The notes under the pieces are model-generated. The model saw nothing but the letters and a program-made list of their open reading frames with translations, made no database searches and was not told the DNA's origin. A stretch of 64,000 nt of DNA from positions 3,348,001-3,412,000 of the forward strand of contig NZ_CP059973.1 of the NCBI RefSeq assembly GCF_009193295.2, written 5' to 3'. Each line of letters starts with the position of its first letter. Position 1 is the stretch's first letter. Below are positions 26,862-35,855 of this stretch, piece by piece. This DNA is from Bacteroides luhongzhouii (GTDB lineage Bacteria > Bacteroidota > Bacteroidia > Bacteroidales > Bacteroidaceae). The position numbers were made by a program, and so were the translations under genes.

Positions 26862-26887
26862 CTATATCTAACTATTTATAACACACA

Positions 26888-27706
26888 ATGAAAAAGAAAA
26901 AACTTCTATTAATTGCCTTTCTTTTAATTTGGGTAGCTCCATCCTTTGCTGCCAAAGTAGATACTTTATTAATTAAAAGCTCTTCCATGAATAAGGAAGT
27001 GCAAGTAGTGGTGGTAACGCCGGATGCTGCGTTGGGAAAGAAAGCTGTGGCTTGTCCCACCATTTATTTACTGCACGGTTACGGTGGAAATGCTAAAACC
27101 TGGATTGGCATTAAACCTAATCTTCCTCAAATTGCGGACGAAAAAGGAATCATATTCGTTTGTCCGGATGGAAAGAATAGCTGGTACTGGGACAGTCCGG
27201 TCAACCCGTCTTTCCGCTATGAAACTTTTATTTCGTCGGAGCTGGTGAAGTATATCGACGAACATTACAAGACGATTGCCGATCGCAAGGGACGTGCCAT
27301 CACCGGATTGAGTATGGGTGGACACGGAGCGATGTGGAATGCAATCCGTCATAAAGATACGTTTGGTGCCGGTGGAAGCACAAGCGGAGGGATGGATATT
27401 CGTCCGTTCCCGAAAAACTGGGATATGTCCAAGCAGTTGGGAGAATATGAATCGAATAAGGAGGTATGGGATAATCACACCGTTATCAACCAGATTGATA
27501 AGATAGAGAATGGCGATTTGGCTATCATTGTCGATTGTGGAGAAGGAGATTTCTTCCTGAATGTGAATAAGGATTTGCATAACCGCCTGTTGGAAAGAAA
27601 GATCGATCATGATTTTATTACCCGCCCGGGAGCGCATAATGGACAGTATTGGAATAACTCCATTGATTATCAGATTCTGTTCTTTAATAAGTTTTTCAAG
27701 AAATAA
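26888..27706 (+). CDS. secreted alpha/beta-hydrolase esterase (esterase D/FrmB-like)
   Basis: 272 residues with a signal peptide (LLLIAFLLIWVAPSFAAK). The nucleophile elbow is GLSMGGHGAM (GxSxG). The oxyanion strand is IYLLHGYGGNAKTWI, and the catalytic Asp and His are likely in IIVDCGEGDFF and RPGAHNGQYW. The family includes S-formylglutathione hydrolases, acetylxylan and feruloyl esterases and mycolyltransferase-like enzymes. Export suggests carbohydrate-ester or lipid hydrolysis outside the cytoplasm rather than formaldehyde detoxification. No PUL genes adjoin it, so the substrate is open. Confidence 0.87.
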   Translation: MKKKKLLLIAFLLIWVAPSFAAKVDTLLIKSSSMNKEVQVVVVTPDAALGKKAVACPTIYLLHGYGGNAKTWIGIKPNLPQIADEKGIIFVCPDGKNSWYWDSPVNPSFRYETFISSELVKYIDEHYKTIADRKGRAITGLSMGGHGAMWNAIRHKDTFGAGGSTSGGMDIRPFPKNWDMSKQLGEYESNKEVWDNHTVINQIDKIENGDLAIIVDCGEGDFFLNVNKDLHNRLLERKIDHDFITRPGAHNGQYWNNSIDYQILFFNKFFKK

Positions 27707-27789
27707 AACCGGGAATACTTGACTTTGGCTTTTCAATGTTGTATCTTTGGTACAGAATCATAAAATAGATTGAGGTTAAACTACGATAG

Positions 27790-27815
27790 AAGGAGGGAGC
27801 GGAAGCTTTCTCCTT
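27790..27815 (+). terminator. intrinsic terminator after the esterase gene
   Basis: An 11-bp stem (two G-U pairs) around a GGAA tetraloop, followed by TTTTT. One of the clearest terminators in the window. Confidence 0.88.
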
Positions 27816-28114
27816 TTTTGTTGTACCTTGGGGAGGCGTGAGCTTTAGCCGGGCTTATAAAGGGGATGAAACCGGAGATTAACGTGTTTTATACCGTAGC
27901 TTTATAAAAATTAGACGGTGCGTTACGACTCATTAAACGCTGCGTTAGGAGAAGTAAGAGCCTTTGTTAGGTAAAATCAGAGCCTTTGTTTCGGAATAAA
28001 CAAAGTTGAGGCATGAAAAGCGCCTTTGTAGGTTAAGAATCTATAATTCTGCTCTTGACAGAAATAGAGTGATTATGCTGCTTTAAAAGAGAATTCGATG
28101 TTCGGAATGAAAGA
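27816..28114. other. intergenic with short imperfect repeats
   Basis: No gene seen in ~300 bases between convergent genes. The octamer GCCTTTGT occurs three times (near 27960, 27980 and 28020), with GCGTTA-containing repeats just before. It may be decayed repeat DNA or a non-coding element; no fold is obvious. Confidence 0.4.
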
Positions 28115-28909
28115 TTATTCGAAAGAAACCGAAATGTTGCGTGTGTATGGATAATAGCTGACCTGTCCTCTGGCATAGGTCGTCTGACAAATCATCTTGG
28201 ATGGATTTCCTTTTTTATCAAACTCGTACGAATAGCCTGTCTTTTCATCGTTACTTCCTGCAGGATAACTGCGTATGGTGAAATGGCGCGGGTCTTTACC
28301 CAATAATCCTGCGTAAAGAGCTTCAATATGGAATGTCAGAGGGTGTATTTCTAATAAACCGAGGCAGGGCAAATGGTATGTCGAACTTTCTTCTCCCGGT
28401 TCATAAATGAACTTGTTTTCAAGGCCGTTCATCTTGGAACTGATAGAAGTTATATCTCCGTTTTCGTATGTAAGTGATGTTGATGAATATTCTGCATCGC
28501 CAATATTCTCGACAATTCCGGTTAAGTATCCTTCTGCAGAGTAAGAAAATTGATAAATACGATTTTGTGAAGACAAACTGTATACACATTGACTGGCATA
28601 GCCTTCGCTATTTAATGTATATACTAAAGTGAGATAGTCAGTGGTAACTGTTACCTGATTATCAGAGTAGCTCAAATTTACTTCGTTACTGATTTCTTCT
28701 CCGAAATAACGTTGTTTTATAATATGTTGAATCAGACGCTCGCCATCGAACATAAACTCCTCTATTCTATCTACAGGGTTCGAATCGTTCTTGACGGTTT
28801 CATTGAAAATCATAGCCCATTGCCCTTTATCCTCTACTGTGCCCTTTTCGTCATCATCCGAACAACTGAATGTCAGTATTGCCAGCAATAAAATAGCTAC
28901 TTTTTTCAT
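28115..28909 (-). CDS. lipoprotein, DUF4595-like beta-repeat domain
   Basis: 264 residues with lipobox TFSC (Cys ~16), then acidic SDDDEKG. The body consists of short beta repeats (YSDNQVTVTTDYLTLVYTLN, YQFSYSAEGYLTGIVEN, SLTYENGDITSISSK, YSYEFDKKGNPSKM) in the style of DUF4595/YD-like domains common in Bacteroides lipoproteins. It starts 6 bases after the S41 protease stop on the same strand, so the two are co-transcribed. Function is unknown; it might be a partner or substrate of the protease. Confidence 0.75.
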   Translation of the reverse strand: MKKVAILLLAILTFSCSDDDEKGTVEDKGQWAMIFNETVKNDSNPVDRIEEFMFDGERLIQHIIKQRYFGEEISNEVNLSYSDNQVTVTTDYLTLVYTLNSEGYASQCVYSLSSQNRIYQFSYSAEGYLTGIVENIGDAEYSSTSLTYENGDITSISSKMNGLENKFIYEPGEESSTYHLPCLGLLEIHPLTFHIEALYAGLLGKDPRHFTIRSYPAGSNDEKTGYSYEFDKKGNPSKMICQTTYARGQVSYYPYTRNISVSFE

Positions 28910-28915
28910 CCTTTC

Positions 28916-30397
28916 TTATTTTAATCGTAATCCGTTACTACTAAAACGTCTACTTGCCGGACTTATTACGCTTTTCTCTATCTTGAATTGCGCTTTTGTC
29001 GTCTCTTCGGTGTTTTCATCTTCTTTTGGCGGAAAACTTCCATCTATTACACCGAGAGCTACTTTCAACAGTCTCTCATCTTTATTGCCGAATGGCAGAA
29101 ACTCGCTATAATTGGTTATTCCATCAATGATTGTCTCACTGACTTTAAGATCTGTAGCAGGTGATATAGAGCCGTAGGTATCATGATTAGAATCATAAAC
29201 CGTGCAGACTGCCGGGTTGATTGACCATAGAAATTCTTCATTAATGAATTGCTCCGTTGCTACATTTTGTCCTTTAGTAGCACCACCAATGGCTACGACG
29301 GGATAGCTATCTTTTAGATAAAGGCTTCTGATTAACATTTCCGGAGCTCCAGCTGTTGTGCTACTCGTAATGACAAACAGACCGGGGAGGTTTAAGTTAG
29401 TTCCTCCCTTTAATACTTCACCATCAAAGTGGATGGTAGCATCTTTGTCTCTGTTTTTATCATTATATTCGAGATAAGCCATTGGGGCATTTGAGTCATA
29501 TCGTTCCCCTGAAGTTAAAATTGTACCTAACAATTGAACACAATCCAATGAACCTCCGGCGTTGTAACGTAGGTCAAGTATAACATATTTCACACCTGCT
29601 GTTTTGAATTCTTGTGAAACTTGGCGTAGTTCGTTATTGTATTTTTCTGGATCACTGCTGGTTCCGGCTGTGAAGCTATTGTACATGAGATAACCGACTT
29701 CGATTTCTTGACCATTCTCTTTTGCCGGAAGTACTGTATACTTATGTACCGGATTATCTTCAACGACTCGTGCTGCAGGTAGTTTTAGGGTTTTACCGTT
29801 AGGCACTACTTTGTACACATATTCTGTTTCTCCTTCTCCTCCTTCTTCCGTATCGGCTTTTGTTTTATCTTCCTCTTCTACCACAGGAACTTCTTTCCAT
29901 ACCCCCATCACCAAATCTCGGGCTGGGATTCCTTGTAGCAGTTGAGTCTCATATTTTTTGCTGATATAAGAAGTGTCCACTTTCATAATCCAGTCTCCAC
30001 GCACCAATCCGGCGTCTGCCGCTGGTGAACCGGGAATTACATAAGTAATCAGAGCATTATAAGCTGTATCGATATCCGCACTTCTAACCAGTGAATAATC
30101 AAATCCATAAGTGGGTAGCGGAGTCTCCATCACAGAGTCCACAAACGAATAGCTGTCGTTTTTTGATTTTACTTTGGATAAGAACGAGGCAGGTTCCAGA
30201 AACAGATTCACATCATCGTAGGAAGGTAGATCTTGATACCACAGATAGTTCTGTTGCATAATGTCCAGCATCCATGTATCTAGTGCAGTTTGATGGGCAT
30301 ACTCCGGCCAGCGGTCGACACCACAGGAGAAGAAACCACTGATAGATACAAGGATCAGGGCAGGTATGAGGATTATCTTTCTTAATTTCGTCATCAT
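28916..30397 (-). CDS. S41 family peptidase, lipoprotein
   Basis: 493 residues from MMTKLRKIILIP. The open frame begins 7 codons earlier, but that ATG overlaps the -7 element, so the later start is preferred. Lipobox GFFSC. A PDZ-like segment (~105-165, VIPGSPAADAGLVRGDWIMKV) precedes the S41 fold; LDLRYNAGGSLDCVQLLG and the nucleophile region VITSSTTAGAPEML match C-terminal processing peptidases of the Bacteroides lipoprotein type. A Glu-rich insert (EEEDKTKADTEEGGEGE) interrupts the PDZ to protease link. Probably periplasmic or surface; substrate unknown. Confidence 0.88.
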   Translation of the reverse strand: MMTKLRKIILIPALILVSISGFFSCGVDRWPEYAHQTALDTWMLDIMQQNYLWYQDLPSYDDVNLFLEPASFLSKVKSKNDSYSFVDSVMETPLPTYGFDYSLVRSADIDTAYNALITYVIPGSPAADAGLVRGDWIMKVDTSYISKKYETQLLQGIPARDLVMGVWKEVPVVEEEDKTKADTEEGGEGETEYVYKVVPNGKTLKLPAARVVEDNPVHKYTVLPAKENGQEIEVGYLMYNSFTAGTSSDPEKYNNELRQVSQEFKTAGVKYVILDLRYNAGGSLDCVQLLGTILTSGERYDSNAPMAYLEYNDKNRDKDATIHFDGEVLKGGTNLNLPGLFVITSSTTAGAPEMLIRSLYLKDSYPVVAIGGATKGQNVATEQFINEEFLWSINPAVCTVYDSNHDTYGSISPATDLKVSETIIDGITNYSEFLPFGNKDERLLKVALGVIDGSFPPKEDENTEETTKAQFKIEKSVISPASRRFSSNGLRLK

Positions 30398-30415
30398 AAA
30401 AAGCTTTTTACTGTG

Positions 30416-30423
30416 CAAATGTA
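30416..30423 (-). promoter_or_regulatory. -7 element of the S41-lipoprotein operon
   Basis: Minus strand TACATTTG, an exact TAnnTTTG match. Its position decides the start codon of the S41 gene, giving a ~15-base leader. Confidence 0.6.
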
Positions 30424-30502
30424 GGAAATACTTTGCTTATCTACCACATTTATGGTATAAAAATGCCTTCAATATGTGATTGGCTGTTAGAGAATCTTGC
30501 CT

Positions 30503-30510
30503 TATCTTTG
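30503..30510 (+). promoter_or_regulatory. -7 element of mnmA
   Basis: TATCTTTG, an exact TAnnTTTG match, with a leader of ~60 bases before the ATG at 30576. Confidence 0.6.
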
Positions 30511-30575
30511 TGACATCAAAGTTTTCGACAGGTATTAGCTTAAATATAGAAAGTTATTAATAGACGATTTCATTC

Positions 30576-31643
30576 ATGGAGATAGCTGCATTATTATCAG
30601 GAGGTGTTGACAGTTCGGTTGTCGTACATCTCCTTTGTGAGCAAGGATATAAGCCTACTCTTTTTTATATTAAGATAGGTAGGGACGGAGCGGAATATAT
30701 GGACTGTTCGGCAGAGGAGGATATTGAATTATCTACTGCTACGGCACGTAAATACGGTCTGTCTTTGGAAGTGGTGGACCTGCATCAGGAGTATTGGGAA
30801 AACGTAGCGGCGTATGCCATTGATAAAGTCCGGCAGGGATTGACACCGAATCCGGACGTGATGTGTAATAAACTTATCAAATTCGGCTGCTTTGAACAGC
30901 GTGTCGGGAAAGATTTCGACTTTACGGCAACCGGTCACTATGCCACCACCTTGCAATGTGATGGTAAAACTTGGCTGGGCACAGCAAAAGATCCCGTGAA
31001 AGATCAGACAGACTTTCTCGCCCAGATTGATTACCTGCAAGTTTCCAAGCTCATGTTTCCCATTGGAGGGTTGATGAAGCAGGAGGTACGTGAGATTGCA
31101 AACCGTGCCGGATTGCCTAGTGCCAAAAGGAAAGACAGTCAGGGGATTTGTTTTCTCGGAAAGATAAACTACAATGATTTCGTTCGTCGTTTTTTAGGAG
31201 AAAAGGAAGGGGCGATTGTTGAACTGGAAACCGGAAAGAAAGTGGGTACACATCGAGGCTATTGGTTCCACACAATTGGTCAGCGGAAAGGGCTCGGATT
31301 GAGTGGAGGTCCCTGGTTTGTAGTCAAGAAGGATATTGAGGAAAATACTATCTACGTATCCCGTGGATATGGTGTAGAGACGCAATACGGTTATGAATTC
31401 CGGATGCATGATTTCCATTTCATTACTGATAATCCTTGGAAAGGTCAGGAGAAGGAGATAGACATTACTTTCAAGATTCGTCACACTCCCGAATTTACAA
31501 AAGGAAAACTGATACAGGAAGGGGAGAAGCTGTTTCACATCTTGTCGTTCGAAAAGTTGCAAGGCATTGCTCCGGGACAGTTTGGGGTGATTTATGATGA
31601 AGAAGTAAAAGTTTGTGTGGGGAGCGGTGAAATCATCTGTTAA
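30576..31643 (+). CDS. mnmA: tRNA-specific 2-thiouridylase
   Basis: 355 residues, usual length. The PP-loop SGGVDSS is at residues 8-14; the catalytic cysteines are C97 ([14 protein letters not shown]) and C192 ([10 protein letters not shown]). The GHYA motif and C-terminal beta-barrel ([14 protein letters not shown]... YVSRG) are also present. It makes s2U34 in tRNA Lys, Glu and Gln with sulfur from a relay. Bacteroides often have more than one MnmA-like gene, so this may be one of two paralogs. Starts at the first Met, directly before the PP-loop. Confidence 0.95.
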   Translation: MEIAALLSGGVDSSVVVHLLCEQGYKPTLFYIKIGRDGAEYMDCSAEEDIELSTATARKYGLSLEVVDLHQEYWENVAAYAIDKVRQGLTPNPDVMCNKLIKFGCFEQRVGKDFDFTATGHYATTLQCDGKTWLGTAKDPVKDQTDFLAQIDYLQVSKLMFPIGGLMKQEVREIANRAGLPSAKRKDSQGICFLGKINYNDFVRRFLGEKEGAIVELETGKKVGTHRGYWFHTIGQRKGLGLSGGPWFVVKKDIEENTIYVSRGYGVETQYGYEFRMHDFHFITDNPWKGQEKEIDITFKIRHTPEFTKGKLIQEGEKLFHILSFEKLQGIAPGQFGVIYDEEVKVCVGSGEIIC

Positions 31644-31691
31644 ATAGTTTATTTTGATTGGTGAAGATTGGATTATCAGGAGATTTTTCAC

Positions 31692-31699
31692 TACTTTTG
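31692..31699 (+). promoter_or_regulatory. -7 element of the toxin-antitoxin operon
   Basis: TACTTTTG, an exact TAnnTTTG match, followed by an AAGGAGG ribosome-binding site and the antitoxin ATG at 31732. Confidence 0.6.
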
Positions 31700-31731
31700 T
31701 TTCGTAGAATATAAATAAAGGAGGATTGCTT

Positions 31732-31986
31732 ATGACAACGATGGAATTGAAAAGTCTGAAGATGGATTTGGTGGAGGAACTCCTGAGTTTGAATGACAAA
31801 GAGATGCTCAATCGAGTGAAGAACTATTTGAAACGACTGAAAAAAATGGAAGCTGAAAAAGAAGAGGAAGAAATCACGAAAGAAGAAGTTCTAGCAGGGA
31901 TTGACGCCGGACTGAAAGAGGTAAAACTTTCAATGGAAGGTAAGTTGGAGGTAAAGACCGCAAGAGAGTTCATTAATGAATTATGA
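31732..31986 (+). CDS. probable antitoxin of a RelE-type pair
   Basis: 84 residues from the ATG at 31732, preceded by AAGGAGG (31718-31724) at good spacing; a TTG two codons upstream is less likely. Mostly helical and highly charged (RVKNYLKRLKKMEAEKEEEE), with a C-terminal segment (GLKEVKLSMEGKLEVKTARE) that is a typical toxin-wrapping tail. No clear DNA-binding HTH or ribbon-helix-helix motif is seen. The toxin frame starts 11 bases before this stop, as in many type II systems. The assignment rests on the neighbour. Confidence 0.75.
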   Translation: MTTMELKSLKMDLVEELLSLNDKEMLNRVKNYLKRLKKMEAEKEEEEITKEEVLAGIDAGLKEVKLSMEGKLEVKTAREFINEL

Positions 31987-32317
31987 AATTATAGTTAAGC
32001 CGACATTTCAGCGGGAGGCTAAAAGGCTGGCGAAACACTATTCCTCTTTTAAGGAGGATTTTGTTTCATTGATTGATAATTTAGAACAGAATCCTCTGCT
32101 AGGAACGGACTTGGGACATGGACTGCGCAAAGTTCGTATGAAAATAACTTCAAAAGGAAAAGGTAAAAGTGGAGGAGCAAGGGTTATAACATTTACTTTA
32201 GTCGTTTCTCAACAAGATGCAGTTTTGAATCTTCTCTATATTTATGATAAAGCAGATAGAGCGTCTATATCAGAAAAGGAAATAGAACAACTTCTGAAAC
32301 AGAATGGATTGAAATAG
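31976..32317 (+). CDS. RelE/ParE-family toxin
   Basis: 113 residues. The start MNYEIIVKPTFQREAKRLAKHY is the classic RelE/ParE opening (strand plus two helices), followed by NPLLGTDLGHGLRKVRM, RVITFTLVV and LYIYDKADR, the strands of the RelE fold. ParE-type toxins inhibit gyrase, RelE-type cleave mRNA at the ribosome; sequence alone does not tell which. C-terminal LLKQNGLK. Overlaps the antitoxin by 11 bases. Intact, no frameshift. Confidence 0.85.
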   Translation: MNYEIIVKPTFQREAKRLAKHYSSFKEDFVSLIDNLEQNPLLGTDLGHGLRKVRMKITSKGKGKSGGARVITFTLVVSQQDAVLNLLYIYDKADRASISEKEIEQLLKQNGLK

Positions 32318-32387
32318 AATAGAGAAAGGCACTGTTCACTAGTTTGTGCTAATAGGATGTGTAGGGTAATTCTTATAAGGCGGCATC

Positions 32388-33047
32388 TCAGATGTAATAT
32401 TCCGCTAAATCCACAATCCCAGCCCTCATCGCATATTTAGTAGCTTCATGTACATTATTTACTCCCAATTTGCGAAAGATATTCTTACGATGACTGTTTA
32501 TCGTATGGAAACTAAGATTTTTCTCTGCTGCAATCTCTTTCGTCGTTTTCCCCAATGCAATTTCTTTTAGGATATTCTTCTCCGTTTGTGTCAATAGATG
32601 ATCGTCTACGCTTGAGGCAGCCAGCGGAGAAGAAGCGCCCGAAAGCAACAGATTGCTGACATGATTGCAAATATACCGTTGTTTGCGGGTGGCACATTGA
32701 ATAGCGGTCATGATTTCTTCTTTTGAGTTATCTTTCATCACTACCCCGAAAGCCATACTGCTGAACAGTACCTGGCGGAGAAAGTTCAGGCTAAGTTCGT
32801 CAGAGAATAGAATCCAGTCGGCTTCCTTGAATCTTTCCTGCAAGACAATCAATTCATCCGCCCCGGCGAAATTGAACAATGTATAATCCAATACAATCAC
32901 CGCTTGCGGATACAATCGTAGCTGCTGAATCAGTTCAGCCTTGCTATCAGCTTCTAAAAGGAGGGACACTTCCTTTTGTTTACTTAGCAGGAACATCATT
33001 CCCGCCTTACTGATATCCTGATTGTCTGCGATGATAAATTCTCTCAT
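32388..33047 (-). CDS. NarL/LuxR-type response regulator
   Basis: 219 residues from MREFIIADNQD; the longer frame would begin inside the promoter at 33077. The receiver domain has the acidic pocket (D8, D11) and phospho-acceptor D54 (VIVLDYTLF). The C-terminal LuxR HTH (~155-215) includes LTQTEKNILKEIALGKTTKE and FHTINSHRKNIFRKLGV. The adjacent genes encode no sensor kinase, so it is an orphan regulator in this window. Targets unknown. Its promoter element is embedded in the terminator of the upstream DUF4251 gene. Confidence 0.9.
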   Translation of the reverse strand: MREFIIADNQDISKAGMMFLLSKQKEVSLLLEADSKAELIQQLRLYPQAVIVLDYTLFNFAGADELIVLQERFKEADWILFSDELSLNFLRQVLFSSMAFGVVMKDNSKEEIMTAIQCATRKQRYICNHVSNLLLSGASSPLAASSVDDHLLTQTEKNILKEIALGKTTKEIAAEKNLSFHTINSHRKNIFRKLGVNNVHEATKYAMRAGIVDLAEYYI

Positions 33048-33066
33048 AAGCAATGATGAATAAAAA

Positions 33067-33112
33067 AACTCCGCTACAAATGTACGCATTTTGCACGATT
33101 TGTAGCGGAGTT
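33067..33112 (-). terminator. terminator of the DUF4251 gene, overlapping next promoter
   Basis: A perfect 15-bp stem (arms 33067-33081 and 33098-33112, core CTCCGCTACAAA) with a 16-base loop; on the minus strand it is followed by seven T. It lies 24 bases after the DUF4251 stop. The promoter element of the response regulator sits on its downstream arm. Confidence 0.88.
33077..33084 (-). promoter_or_regulatory. -7 element of the response regulator, inside a terminator
   Basis: Minus strand TACATTTG, an exact TAnnTTTG match, covering the loop end and the 3' arm of the hairpin. Start of transcription would be ~26 bases before the ATG at 33047. Confidence 0.55.
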
Positions 33113-33135
33113 ATGATAAGATTCTTGTATCCGGA

Positions 33136-33726
33136 TTACCAGGAACGTCCTTTGAAGATATTTGACTGGTCAAGCGGAACGATATTTCCGTTCAATGTCA
33201 GGTTGTTGTTGCTGAAGTTCGGGCTGATGCTAACCGAAGCTGTATTGTTTCCGCTACTCATATTGATGAATATTTGAGCGGAGATGCCGATACCCTGAAC
33301 GCTGAATGAACAGTTCACATTTCCTTTTTTGTCGATATTCATCTTCATATCCGAAGAATTACCATCTACTGTAACACCACCGATTCCGTTAGGACCTGGG
33401 TAAGGAGTGTTGAAAGCAGTCTGTACGGTGGCTCTGTTGCCATTCATCAAGACGAAGTTGGTGTTTGAAGTAACAAAAGCACTCATACCGTTGCGGAAGA
33501 CCACCTGATTAGCTTCCAATACAAATTGCTTGTTCTTCAAAGCCTGTACAGCTTGTTGGTAGGCTACCATGTCCTGCACCTCTTCTTCGGCACGGAGTTT
33601 CGCTCTTTCTGCATCTCTTTCGGCTTTTCTTTCTGCGCGGCGTGCTGCTGCGTTACTTTCCTGTGCGTACATCATTGTGCTTGCACTCATTAATACTAAT
33701 GCTACTAATGCAATAAACTTTTTCAT
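33136..33726 (-). CDS. DUF4251 family secreted protein
   Basis: 196 residues from MKKFIALVALVLMSASTMMYAQ, an evident signal peptide; the frame is open 28 codons upstream but without signal. Residues ~25-60 are a charged helix (ERKAERDAERAKLRAEEEV). A beta-rich DUF4251 domain follows (FVLEANQVVFRNGMSAFV..., NTNFVLMNGNRATVQ, NCSFSVQGIGISAQIF). The family is widespread in Bacteroidetes with no known role; it probably is periplasmic or in the outer membrane. It follows nhaC by 67 bases, but ends in its own terminator. Confidence 0.85.
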   Translation of the reverse strand: MKKFIALVALVLMSASTMMYAQESNAAARRAERKAERDAERAKLRAEEEVQDMVAYQQAVQALKNKQFVLEANQVVFRNGMSAFVTSNTNFVLMNGNRATVQTAFNTPYPGPNGIGGVTVDGNSSDMKMNIDKKGNVNCSFSVQGIGISAQIFINMSSGNNTASVSISPNFSNNNLTLNGNIVPLDQSNIFKGRSW

Positions 33727-33793
33727 AACTTTTTTTTGTTTAGGTTTAATACGTTGTTCGTTTATTGCAAAAACAAAGTGTATGCCAGATTGT

Positions 33794-35221
33794 TCACGAA
33801 CGTCTTGCAATTTTATATCCGATGGCTGCCACAGTGATACTCATTAAGGGACTGATAATGTTGAAAAAACAATAAGGAAGATACACAAGTGTGGGTACAC
33901 TCAAGATGGTAGCTTGTGTCATTCCGCAACTATTCCACGGAATCAATACAGATGTAACGGTTACTGAATCTTCCGTCGTACGGCTTAGTAAGCAACTTTC
34001 ATACCCTTTCTTGGTGTAAATATCGCGAAACATATTTCCCGTCAGAATGATACTGATATACTGGTCGGCAGTTGTCAGATTAAGAAACAGGCCGGAGCAG
34101 ACTGTCGCGCCAACCACGCTGACTGTTTTCTTCATGAAGCGGACGAAGATGGAAGTGATACTTCCCAGCATACCGCTTGCTGTCATTGCTCCGCCAAAAC
34201 ACATAGCGCATAGAATCAGCCAAATCGTATTCATCATTCCCGCCATACCACGTGTGGCGATTAAATCTGTCAGAACGGCATTGTCTGTATGTAAATTTGT
34301 CGCTCCATAAACAGTCATCATCAGTCCTTTGAACAAAGAATCGAATCCGGAAACGGCAACTCCGGAAATTTCCTGCAACAACTCCGGTTGAAATATCAAA
34401 GCAAAGACACCAGCCAGCAGGGTAGACAGGAACAGCGTTACGATAGAGGGCACTTTCCGTGCTATCAGTATTCCGGTTACAACAGGAACTATCAACAACC
34501 ACGGGGTGATATGAAACTTTTCATTCAAAGCGGTTGCCACCTCCGCAATATGTTGTGTATTGCTGGCATCATGGGAGAGTCCTGCCACTGTGAAAATAAT
34601 CAACGTGATGATAAGAGACGGTACCGTAGTAATCATCATATAACGAATGTGACGGAACAGGGGAGTGTCTGTGATGGAAGATGCCAAGATAGTGGTTTCG
34701 GATAAAGGAGATATTTTATCTCCGAAGTATGCCCCCGAAATGATAGCTCCGGCAATCCATCCATCTTCAAAGCCTTGGGCCTTTCCGATACCCATCAATG
34801 CGATACCGATAGTGGCAATGGTAGTCCACGAACTTCCGGTCATTACAGAAACCAATGCGCAGATGATGCAAGTTGACGCCAGGAAGAAACTGGGGTGGAT
34901 GATTTGCATCCCATAATAGATTAAAGTCGGCACTACTCCGCTAATCATCCAGATGCCACTCAACGCACCGATTATCAACAGAATAATGATGGCTGTTGCC
35001 ACTCCGGCAATATTGTTAGTGATGGCGAGCTCGTAATCTTTCCAGGGAATCTTATAAAACACCATACCGATCAGGATACAAATAGCTGTAGTGGTAAGCA
35101 GTGACACTTGACTTCCGCCGCTTAGGGCATCACTGCCAAAGGTGCGGATAGTGGCAAACAATAATAACACTAGTACAATGATCGGTATCAACGATACGAG
35201 GGGAGAGGGAGCTTTCTTCAT
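33794..35221 (-). CDS. nhaC: NhaC-type Na+/H+ antiporter
   Basis: 475 residues with about eleven membrane segments, among them IPIIVLVLLLFATIRTF at the N-terminus. Signature regions of the NhaC family are ALVSVMTGSSWTTIATIGIALMGIG, GAIISGAYFGDKISPLSETT, TTADQYISIILTGNMF and VTSVLIPWNSCGMTQATIL. It exchanges Na+ for H+; some relatives carry malate/lactate or other acids, so the exact substrate is not sure. Own promoter at 35277. Confidence 0.9.
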   Translation of the reverse strand: MKKAPSPLVSLIPIIVLVLLLFATIRTFGSDALSGGSQVSLLTTTAICILIGMVFYKIPWKDYELAITNNIAGVATAIIILLIIGALSGIWMISGVVPTLIYYGMQIIHPSFFLASTCIICALVSVMTGSSWTTIATIGIALMGIGKAQGFEDGWIAGAIISGAYFGDKISPLSETTILASSITDTPLFRHIRYMMITTVPSLIITLIIFTVAGLSHDASNTQHIAEVATALNEKFHITPWLLIVPVVTGILIARKVPSIVTLFLSTLLAGVFALIFQPELLQEISGVAVSGFDSLFKGLMMTVYGATNLHTDNAVLTDLIATRGMAGMMNTIWLILCAMCFGGAMTASGMLGSITSIFVRFMKKTVSVVGATVCSGLFLNLTTADQYISIILTGNMFRDIYTKKGYESCLLSRTTEDSVTVTSVLIPWNSCGMTQATILSVPTLVYLPYCFFNIISPLMSITVAAIGYKIARRS

Positions 35222-35276
35222 CTTGATTCTTATAACCTTTTATTTATTTTCCGGCTACTGTTTGTTGATAGCCGCA

Positions 35277-35284
35277 CAAAGATA
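35277..35284 (-). promoter_or_regulatory. -7 element of nhaC
   Basis: Minus strand TATCTTTG, an exact TAnnTTTG match, ~50 bases before the nhaC ATG. Confidence 0.6.
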
Positions 35285-35375
35285 CAACAAAAAACAATGA
35301 AATCTTTTGCTTCAAAACATCAGGTAATAAAAATTATTAGATGTTTATATTTGATTGGAATATGTAGGAGACGAC

Positions 35376-35810
35376 TCAACTGGCAAAAGTCTTGCGTCTG
35401 ATCCACCAGTAACGGATGAAAAGCACCCCAGTCAGGATGAGGGCGATGGATAATCCGGTATAGAAAACTGAAATGAATGTTTCGGGCAGGAGGTGGAAGC
35501 TACGAATGGTGATTCCCAGGGAAATCATGAATATCATTGTAATCCAGCTTTTCACATCGAAAAAGGAGAACGGGCAATTCCGGTGTTCTTTCTTTTGCTC
35601 GATTCGCTGGGTATGTTTGTAGTAGAGTCTTCTGAAAACCAATACGAAGAATAATAAGAAAACCACGGTAGCTTCTCCTATTTTGAACATCCAATCTTGG
35701 GAAGTGTTTAACCAAGTCACAATCCCTATTCGCAGAATATTGGCACCGGCTATAATCCAGACAGTGCCGGCTGTGATAAGTAAGATTTGTCTGTTAACTC
35801 CGTATTTCAT
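35376..35810 (-). CDS. small four-helix membrane protein, unknown
   Basis: 144 residues with four hydrophobic segments at about 9-28 (LLITAGTVWIIAGANIL), 43-60 (TVVFLLFFVLVF), 90-106 and 114-134. A basic loop (YYKHTQRIEQKKEHR) separates the two pairs, giving a hairpin-loop-hairpin layout. I recognise no family. It follows the MFS gene by 45 bases on the same strand, so it may be its second cistron. Confidence 0.65.
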   Translation of the reverse strand: MKYGVNRQILLITAGTVWIIAGANILRIGIVTWLNTSQDWMFKIGEATVVFLLFFVLVFRRLYYKHTQRIEQKKEHRNCPFSFFDVKSWITMIFMISLGITIRSFHLLPETFISVFYTGLSIALILTGVLFIRYWWIRRKTFAS

Positions 35811-35855
35811 TGGCGTTTTTTTGTAATAAACGGTTTGACCGTTTGTTTTGTTGAC

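Noticed and set aside
31194..31811. 205-codon minus frame opposite mnmA and the antitoxin
   Set aside because: Antisense shadow of two supported genes with no family resemblance.
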